Below, one piece after another: positions 55,617 to 64,000 of a DNA stretch of 64,000 nt. Below the pieces are notes generated by a model that was not told the DNA's origin, did not search any database, and worked only from the letters and a program-made list of their open reading frames with translations. The stretch is from NCBI GenBank assembly GCA_947044365.1, contig OX345637.1, positions 7,329,701-7,393,700 of the forward strand, written 5' to 3'. The stretch is from Petrosia ficiformis (lineage: Eukaryota > Porifera > Demospongiae > Haplosclerida > Petrosiidae). The position numbers were made by a program, and so were the translations under genes. Position 1 is the first letter of the stretch. Every line of letters begins with the position of its first letter.

Positions 55617-57982
55617 CTAAGTATTATACATGAGGAATCTAAATGATAAAAAAAGAACATTGCTTGGATTTGCAACAGGACAAATTAGAACTATCATCTG
55701 ACCTTCTATGTCAGCTGTCGGTGTGTTTAATGCAAAGTCATTTTGTGTAGGAGTAAGTTCACTCATAACTGTAATTGAATAAATGTAACCATTGATGATT
55801 ATACACAGTGATTTAAAAAGCAAACAGATACACATAGTTAAAGTATATTATGTTACCTGTAGACATAGTCTCGCTTGCCAGACCCATACCTGTAGACTGT
55901 GTTGGCGTTGTGTTAAACAAAATTGTGACTTGGCTCACAATTAGTTTTTCTACTACAGCTGGTCGTATATTTATTTCACCTGCATCATTCCAGTCATATA
56001 TTGATAATACATAAGTACCATTTTCTACCACAGAAAAGCACCCTTCATATCGAACAGCGCTAGCACTATCAGAACCAGTCATCTCAGCTTTTGGCAGTTT
56101 CAATATACTTGATTTTAAATTATTTATATGTAGTACAGAAGCAATAAAGGCATCTACACTTGACTCTGCTGATAGTGTGCAGGTTACACAAAGAAGTGAT
56201 CCCTTCATCTCGTAACTGCATTCTTGGATATCAAATGTATCTATACAAAGTTTGTCTGTCATATTATATTAACTATTATTGTTAGTAACACTTACTGATT
56301 AGATGTGGCTCTGAGGTTGTTAGACCAAATTCATTTTGTGTAGGAGTAAGTTCACTCATAACTGTAAATTGGCTCACAATTAGTTTTTCTACTACAGCTG
56401 GTCGTATATGTATTTCACCTGCATCATTCCAGTCATATATTGATAATACATAAGTACCATTTTCTACCACAGAAAAGCACCCTTCATATTGAACAGCACC
56501 ATCAGAACCAGTCATCTCAGTTTTTGGCAGTTTCAATATACTTGATTTTAAATTATTTATATGTAGTACAGAAGCAATAAAGGCATCTACACTTGACTCT
56601 GCTGATAGTGTACAGGTTACACAAAGAAGTGATCCCTTTATCTTGTAACTGCATTCTTGGATATCAAATGTATCTGTACAAAGTTTGTCTATCATATTAT
56701 ATTAACTATTATTGTTAGTAACACTTACTGACTAGATGTGGCTCTGAGGTTGTTAGACCAAATTCATTTTGTGTAGTGATAAAGAGTTTGTATACGGATT
56801 TAGTGATCAAACTAACATTCAACTGAATCTGATACAATCCATTGCTTGTAATATTAATATTCTCCCATAGTCTGTAGCTTGATGTGTGTGTAGTTGATTG
56901 GGAATCAGTGAGTAGTAATTCCACTCTGTCTGGTAATTTACAAGTACAATTAGGTTCCTGAATCTTAAATGAAGGACATTAAGATTATTTAGAATGTAAA
57001 AGTTAATAAATAAATCACCTCAAAATCAATATACAGCATGTCAGATGAACTAATCTTGGTTGATACAGTGGAAGCTTTCACTGGTTCATCTGTGTATATC
57101 ATGAATGTATAAATTAAAATATCATTACTTTTGTACAATATACAATATTATATTCATCTACTATACCAACTTGCCTGTTTTGAAGCAGGCAACTGCATTA
57201 AGGCTACTACCGCATACAGGTGATGTTGACAAAGTAATATTGTAAGTACCACAAACATTTGGTTTATCGAGATGGAAGTTGAATGCTGTGGTGTAGTTTG
57301 GTAGGATGTATGAATAGAGGCCTTCATAGGCATTTGTGATATTAAGATTCAAAGAAGGATAGGGTCCGTCTGATAACTGCAAATTCCAGGTTATAAATAG
57401 ATTTGTAAGATTTGAAAATACTTTCAATTCACTAAGTGGTGAACCTGTAATTAAACATTATTATGATTAATAATTATAATAACAATCATGTCCTTATGGG
57501 TGGACATGAAAGTATTTAACTTACCTTCTACAATCAATTTCACACTTTCAGTTTTCATCATTCCACCAAATGGTGGTCCATGACGACCAAACATAACACA
57601 ATAGATTTCACTCTTATCATTCATACAATTGCTAGCCATTGTTAAGTTTGAGTTCTGTGTAGTACATAGTCCCGAATATATTGAACCATAGTTGTAATAA
57701 CCACTAAAACTGATTCCCCTATTATTTAATTCATCCGTACTCATGTCTTCAGTATTGATACCATTAATAAACCAATATAAATATGAACCTTGTCCATGAC
57801 ATCTGAAAGTAGCATAACTGCCATATGCAATGGTAGCTGATTCAGGAGTGGTAAATATATCTAAAGGAACTAAATGATTATAATTTACAACTTAATTGTA
57901 TTATCATACCTCCAAAGTGACAAGAGAATGAACCAGACAACCATGTCAATATAGTGAATGTAATCAAGTAATAGGTAGACAT
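55617..57982 (-). CDS. Ig/FN3-like extracellular protein with duplicated exon (643 aa)
   Basis: The eight exons, phases agreeing, are 57982-57910, 57869-57525, 57444-57175, 57089-57019, 56957-56729, 56688-56296, 56255-55857 and 55768-55617. The signal peptide is MSTYYLITFTILTWLSGSFS. Exon 2 is a V-type Ig-like domain (ATFRCHGQG, LYWFING, EIYCVMFGR). Exons 3-5 look FN3-like (LFITWNLQLSDG; VYKLFITTQNEFGLTTSEP). Exons 6 and 7 are near-identical modules (DTFDIQECSY, GSLLCVTCTLSAESSVD, VVENGTYVLSIYDWND, RPAVVEKLIVSQ). The intron after exon 3 uses a GC donor (AG|GCAAGT). The C-terminus (MIVLICPVANPSNVLFLSF) is mildly hydrophobic: either a GPI-type tail or a missed TM exon. Adhesion or recognition role inferred. 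Confidence 0.7.
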
Positions 57983-58217
57983 GTTGTATTCTGATAATTT
58001 CAAATCCACTCGGCACTGAGAAAAATTTGATGATGAATGTTGTTATAATTATGATTTCCCAAATGTAGGAAATGTACATGTGTGAATAAGCAGGTGACAA
58101 AGCAGGTGACTAGGCAATAATTTAATAAGGCATAATGTATTATAATAATTCTGAATAAGCAAAATGCCTGGTAAGGGGTATAGTTAGTTTAAACAACAAC
58201 ACTAGTACTATGTAGGT

Positions 58218-59940
58218 ATGAATGCATGCATGCATGTATGTATGTATGTATGTATGTATGTATGTATGTATGTATGTATGTATGTATGTATGTATGTATG
58301 TATGTACATGTATGTATGTTTGTATGTATGTATGTATGTATGTATGTATGTATGTATGTATATGTGTGTATGTATGTATCTATGTATGTATGTGTGTATG
58401 TATGTATGTATGTACATGTATGTATGTATAAATTATATGTATGTATGTATTAATGTATGTATGTATGCATGCATGCATTTATGTATGTATGTATGTATGT
58501 ATGTACATGTATGTATGTATGTATGTATGTATGTACATGTATGTATGTTTGTATGTATGTATGTATGTATGTATGTATGTATGTATGTATGTATGTATGT
58601 GTGTATGTATGTATGTATGTATGTATGTATGTATGTATGTATGTATGTATGTATGTACATGTATGTATGTTTGTATGTATGTATGTATGTATGTATGTAT
58701 GTATGTATGTATGTATGTATGTACATGTATGTATGTTTGTATGTATGTATGTATGTATGTATGTATGTATGTATGTATATGTGTGTATGTATGTATCTAT
58801 GTATGTATGTGTGTATGTATGTATGTATGTACATGTATGTATGTATAAATTATATGTATGTATGTATTAATGTATGTATGTATGCATGCATGCATTTATG
58901 TATGTATGTATGTATGTATGTATGTACATGTATGTATGTATGTATGTATGTATGTACATGTATGTATGTTTGTATGTATGTATGTATGTATGTATGTATG
59001 TATGTGTGTATGTATGTATGTATGTATGTATGTATGTATGTATGTATGTATGTATGTGTGTATGTATGTATGTACATGTATGTATGTATGTATGTATGTA
59101 TGTATGTATGTACATGTATGTATGTTTGTATGTATGTATGTATGTATGTATGTATGTATGTATGTGTGTATGTATGTATGTATGTATGTATGTATGTATG
59201 TGTGTATGTATGTATGTATGTATGTATGTATGTATGTATGTATGTATGTATGTATGTATGTATGTATGTATGTATGTACATGTATGTATGTTTGTATGTA
59301 TGTATGTATGTATGTATGTATGTATGTATATATATGTGTGTATGTATGTATCTATGTATGTATGTGTGTATGTATGTATGTATGTACATGTATGTATGTA
59401 TAAATTATATGTATGTATGTATTAATGTATGTATGTATGCATGCATGCATTTATGTATGTATGTATGTATGTATGTACATGTATGTATGTATGTATGTAT
59501 GTATGTACATGTATGTATGTTTGTATGTATGTATGTATGTATGTATGTATGTATGTGTGTATGTATGTATGTACATGTATGTATGTATGTATGTATGTAT
59601 GTATGTACATGTATGTATGTTTGTATGTATGTATGTATGTATGTATGTATGTATGTATGTATGTGTGTATGTATGTATGTATGTATGTATGTATGTATGT
59701 GTGTATGTATGTATGTATGTATGTATGTATGTATGTATGTATGTATGTATGTATGTATGTATGTATGTATGTATGCATGTATGTATGTATGTATGCATGC
59801 ATGCATGCATGCATGCATGCATGTATGTATGTATGTACATGTATGTATGTATAAATTATATGTATGTATGTATTAATGTATGTATGTATGCATGCATGCA
59901 TGTATGTATGTATGAATACATACATACATACATACATACA
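58218..59940. repeat. (TATG)n microsatellite with higher-order repeats
   Basis: About 1.7 kb of TATG with ACATG, GTGTG and GCATGC variants. A marker block, TAAATTATATGTATGTATG followed by TATTAATG and GCATGCATGC, recurs at about 58428, 58845, 59400 and 59851. The array therefore grew by copying units of about 415-555 bp. At 59914 it flips to (ATAC)n. Long open frames here (MYVC repeats) come from the 4-bp period and are not genes. Confidence 0.95.
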
Positions 59941-62493
59941 TCTTAATCTGTGTTAACCCAAAGGTGGTACAGGCTTTGGCATCAAACAATTATTTCTTTT
60001 GACAAAAACGAACATGACTGTGCAGACCCTGTCTCTTAAACACACCTCCACAGAGGGGACATTGCTGGTCCTGCTGATAGATGGCCAAGTGCCTTTGCCT
60101 CTTGTGGTTCACCAACCCAGCCTTACTTCGTGCCACAAAACCACAACCACTAGCCTCACATCTCCAAATATCACCAACACCAACCTGAAAACTAGCCTCA
60201 TTTCCTCTTCTCAGCTTCGCATCGTCTTTTTTGGAATTCTCCATAGCCTCTAACTCCTCATTTAACTCATCACCACATGCACATATCATACCCCTCCACA
60301 TTTTCCTGTCCAGTGCCATACTAAACCATTCATCCGACATCTCGCACCTCTTCAAATCGCTCATTACCACATCGCACCATCTCAGCTTCTGCTTTCCAAC
60401 AGCTCTCTTCCCTCCTGCCATTTTACTCACAAGTAAACATCTGGGTATTCTCGACTTGTTCATCCACACTACACGCCCAAGCCACTTCAGTCTACGCTTC
60501 AACATTAACACCTCCACCCGATCCACATGAGCTTTTTCACGAATCTCAACGTTTCTCCTCTTATCCAACTTTGAAATTCCTAAAATCACCCGCAGACAAC
60601 CCATTACAAAAATCTGGATCCGCCGTACTTGAGAAGCTGTAATCGCCCAGGCTTCACAGCCATATAACAAGGAAGACACCGCAACTGCTTTAAACAGTTG
60701 GATCTTGATGTTTACCCCAATCTCCTTCCGATCCCACAAAACACTCTTCAGACTACCAAAAGACTTTGCTGTTGCTTTGCTTGTTAATCCTAGCACTAAT
60801 TTCAGTCTCCAAACTACCAGAGGAATCCACAATACTTCCCAAATACTGAAACTCTTCTGCAACCTCTATAACCTCTTGACTGCTCAACTGTATATCTCTC
60901 AACTGACACTTTAAAACACTCCTGGGACCTGCACCAAGAATGCAAGACTTTCTAGCATTGATAACCATTCCCATTCTACGAAATATACTATCTGCAAAAT
61001 GCACACACTCCTCCAACACATCCATAGAATCACACATAACCACCATATCATCAGCATATTCTAAGTCCAATAGCAATAACTCTTTCACCATCTTACGTCT
61101 ACTACCAACCAATTTGGACTCCTCAGTACTGAAGACAATCCTAACCCCGCTCCCAGAAAAATGACTCTCCACAATACTAACAAGCGCATCAAGGAAAAAG
61201 TTAAACAAAACTGGAGCCAAAACATCACCCTGTCTAACACCATTCTCAACACTAAAATCCCTGGAGAAACACCCATCCATTCGCACAACTCCTGTGGTAC
61301 CTGCATGAAAAACTTTCAAAATAGAAATAAATTTCTCTGGTAGACAATACCTCTTCTTCAGCAACACCCACAAAGCATTTCTGTTGACAGAGTCATACGC
61401 TTTTTTAAAATCTATAAAACAGAAATAAAGAGGCTTCTGGAAATCTCTTGCTTTTTCTACCAACATCCTAATTGTAAACACATGGTCAATGCAGCTCCTT
61501 CCTTTACGAAAACCACATTGTGACTCCCTCAAACACCAATCCACCTTATCCACAATCCTCCTCTGCAAAACTTTACACAACACCTTACCCAGAACACTCA
61601 CAAAGATATGCCTCTGTAATTATCACACACTAACCGAGACCCTTTCTTGTGTAGAGGAATCACAACTTGCCTAACCCAATCCTTGGGAATTTCCTCTTTA
61701 TTCCAAATTAACACACATAACTTAGTCATCCACTCCACCACTGTATCACCGCCAATTTTCAATAAATCAGCAGAAATACCATCCTCACCTGGAGCCTTTC
61801 CATTCTTTAGATCCCGAATGGCCAAATGCACCTCTCCTTCTGTAGGTCTATCTGTCAAACTTTCCAAATCTGCACCAGGTAAGGACGACACCAAATCTAT
61901 AACTGAGGACTCCACATGCGAAACAACATTGAGCAAATCCTCAAAATGCTCCCTCCACTGTAAACAGCTTGGTAACTCCATCCTTTGCCAACACAGCAGA
62001 ACTACTGTGGAGAGCCTGACTACTACGTAGTACCTTCAAATTCCTTAAGAGAGATCCACTCATTCCAGCTCTCAAACACTCCTCATATCTTTCTCCTAGC
62101 TCTTGTGCTTGCTCCCTCCACCACTTCTCCTTCGCCTCTGTAACTTTCTTTTTTGACAATGCCTTAAGTCTCAAATACTCCATTTTTAACTCTACCTTCC
62201 CAGGATCATTCATCCACCTAACCCAGGCCTTTCTCTTCAGCTCTGAAATTCTGCAAACTTCACTTGTCACCCAATCACCACTGTTGTGTACCTCCTGAAC
62301 AGGCAACACAACCTGAGCTTTACTCAAAGCCTCCTTAAATTCCATCCATGACACCTCCACTTCTTCAAACTTACATTTTTCAAAGAGACTTAATATCCTT
62401 CACATAATGATGATGAACAAATTTCTTCTTCTTTTTTATCACTTTAAACTTCACCCTCACTTTGGCAACCACAAGCCTATGATCTGACTGTAA
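59941..62493 (-). mobile_element. Dead, 5'-truncated LINE (non-LTR retrotransposon)
   Basis: Reading from 62493 on the minus strand, the element opens inside an AP-endonuclease domain (LQSDHRLVVAKVRVKF). It continues through KNGKAPGEDGISADLLK and the reverse transcriptase (QCGFRKGRSCIDHVFTIRML, FIDFKKAYDSVNR, GVRQGDVLAPVLFN, LEYADDMVVM). Then come the thumb/connection (QLFKAVAVSSLLYGCEAWAI, RLKWLGRVVW) and a C-terminal pair of Cys/His fingers (CEASGCGF..H..H; CPLCGGVF..H..C), with the stop at 59990. At least four frameshifts (near 62385, 61965, 61600 and 60780) kill it. Base composition is clearly richer in C/G than its surroundings. The family is a jockey/CR1/RTE-like group; the exact clade is not determined. 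Confidence 0.88.
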
Positions 62494-62860
62494 ATACATA
62501 CATACATACATACATACATACATACATACATACATACATACATACATACATACATGCATGCATGCATACATACATACATTAATACATACATACATATAAT
62601 TTATACATACATACATGTACATACATACATACATGCATACATACATACATACATACATACATACATACATACATACATACATACATACATACTATGTATG
62701 TATGTATGGACATGTATATATGTACGTATGTATGTATGTAAGTTGTATGTTATGTACAGTGTACGTAATACATACATACTATGTACATGTATGTATGTAT
62801 GCATGCATGCATGTATGTATGTAAGTATGTATGTAAGTATGTATGTATGTATGTATGTAT
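62494..62860. repeat. (TACA)n then (TATG)n microsatellite
   Basis: The block directly after the LINE is (TACA)n and includes an inverted copy of the higher-order marker (TAATACATACATACATATAA and TTTATAC at 62580-62606). At 62692 it returns to TATG. Confidence 0.9.
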
Positions 62861-63118
62861 TAGTGTTCTGGTTAGGCCTTTTTGTGGTGGTTGCACCACC
62901 AAAATTACTGTCTGCACCACCAACAGAGGTTCAAATTTCAATTTTGCACAACCAAGCATTGTTATACTTAATTACGATGAAACCACATGATATTATTACC
63001 CAACCTACAAACCACATTGTTTAAACAATCAATGAACTGGACTTTGAAGTTTATATATTCATTATTTATTTAAAAGCGTGGGGCACCATCAAATATGAAA
63101 ATCCTGGCAAGAACACTG
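62861..63118. mobile_element. Small hAT-like element inserted in the TATG tract
   Basis: The left end TAGTGTTCTGGTTAGG matches the inverted right end CAGTGTTCTTGCCAGG. GTATGTAT flanks both sides (62853-62860 and 63119-63126), although a repeat background makes that duplication easy to get by chance. 258 bp, noncoding. Confidence 0.65.
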
Positions 63119-63787
63119 GTATGTATGTATTATGTATGTATGTATGGACATGTATATATGTATGTATGTATGTATGTAGGTATGTATGTAATACATACAT
63201 GTACATACATACAGTGTCCGATAATTAACTCTTTACTCTACCTCAAACTGAACATATAAAGTTGAATTATTTTCAATTTTAACAGTTAAATTCTTTGTTT
63301 TTGCCTAATAACAATGGAAAATATATATAACCATGTATAATTTTCTTATACTGTAATTATATATATAATTATTATACATCACAATTGTATAATTATATAT
63401 ACCTGAAATTAGCACACTCCGACTGTTAATACAAGTTGCAGAGTAATGTTATATCAATTACAAGGATCAGGATTATTTATTGTATACTCATAAGCATGAT
63501 CATAACATGGTAAATGTATGCTATCATTGAGTTATAAGAATCATTAATATTCAGAATGAAGGTACAATTGTTAGTTGAGGTATACACATCCCATAATATG
63601 AGGAGTGTGCTTGTATCAACTGTGAAAATACTTCTATATCATTCACTAAATATGAATCACCTGAAGTAGTAAACACTTGAAAGATAATATGTATGTGTAT
63701 TTTGTGTATGAAAATGGTTTCCAATGAAATTTATTGTATTATCAGATGTGATTAAATACTGCTGTGGCAATTGCACTAGTACTATAC
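63119..63787. other. Microsatellite remnant, then gene-free AT-rich DNA
   Basis: 63119-63215 is TATG/TACA repeat. From 63216 to 63787 nothing recognisable was found on either strand. Confidence 0.5.
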
Positions 63788-64000
63788 ATTTATTGTCAAA
63801 TTTGCAATTGGACTTGTAGCATTTCCACCAGCAAGAGGTGGATATGCTCCCAGTATATCTCACTGTTATTGTTGAGACAATTAGTCATTTGAGTAGTATG
63901 GAGAATATTGATTATAATATCCTTATTCTTTCTTTCCTCCATTTCTTCTGATATCATGTTTTCAGTATTGACACCATTAATAAACCAGCAGAGATATGAA
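63788..64000 (-). pseudogene. Damaged Ig-domain exon of a second Ig/FN3-like gene, cut by window edge
   Basis: The minus strand reads SYLCWFINGVNTENM, matching SYLYWFINGINTEDM in exon 2 of the gene at 55617-57982, and then NNNSEIYW, matching NDKSEIYC. Just after that the frame must shift by one base to give AYPPLAGGNATSPIANLTIN, a typical end for this Ig exon, followed by a GTATAG donor. The frameshift suggests a pseudogene, though a sequencing error cannot be excluded. Confidence 0.55.

Noticed and set aside
58218..59946. Very long open frames (up to 552 codons) reading MYVC/HTYI repeats
   Set aside because: They are produced by the TATG/CATA four-base period on both strands and in several frames at once; no start context, domain or splice signal supports a gene.

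Overview
The window reads as nuclear DNA of an early-branching animal, most likely a demosponge (inference). It is AT-rich and its intron-rich genes have GT-AG introns, often only 50-100 nt. It carries an expanded family of GABA-B-receptor-like class C GPCRs, small Ig/fibronectin-III (FN3) surface receptors, a run of SLC15/POT-type transporters, and dense small DNA transposons. No bacterial features were seen. Gene models are hand-built from open frames, splice sites and comparison of paralogues inside the window; there is no transcript evidence.

Layout. (1) 1-6800, + strand: two single-pass Ig/FN3 receptors (the first cut by the window start), followed by broken copies of the same exons. One of these lies beside a TTAA-flanked piggyBac-like element. 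(2) 6800-9350: no gene; tandem repeats, a long inverted repeat and a 35-bp direct repeat. (3) 9354-20031, + strand: GABA-B-like receptor A, complete, 16 exons, 827 aa. (4) 20865-47455, - strand: GABA-B-like receptors B (800 aa, intact), C (a near-identical tandem duplicate of B, now broken) and D (about 806 aa). A methyltransferase pseudogene lies between B and C, and the remnant of a fifth receptor (E) lies at 48490-48900. (5) 49214-55217, - strand: three intronless POT-family transporters in tandem. (6) 55617-57982, - strand: an Ig/FN3-like secreted or anchored protein with a duplicated exon; the start of a damaged relative is cut by the right edge. (7) 58218-63200: a 1.7-kb TATG microsatellite with higher-order structure, a dead 5'-truncated LINE lying inside a TACA tract, and a small hAT-like insertion in the same kind of repeat.

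How it fits together. The receptors are cell-surface sensors. A, B and D have an extracellular Venus-flytrap domain, no cysteine-rich linker, and a seven-helix domain, which is the GABA-B layout. A and D keep a C-terminal coiled-coil-like segment; B and C have lost it through a shared frameshift. The two Ig/FN3 receptors at the left end carry cytoplasmic tyrosine motifs (YDVP or YDLP, and a C-terminal AYG motif) that look suited to SH2 signalling. The B/C duplication gives several matched filled and empty transposon sites, so the order of insertions can be read directly.
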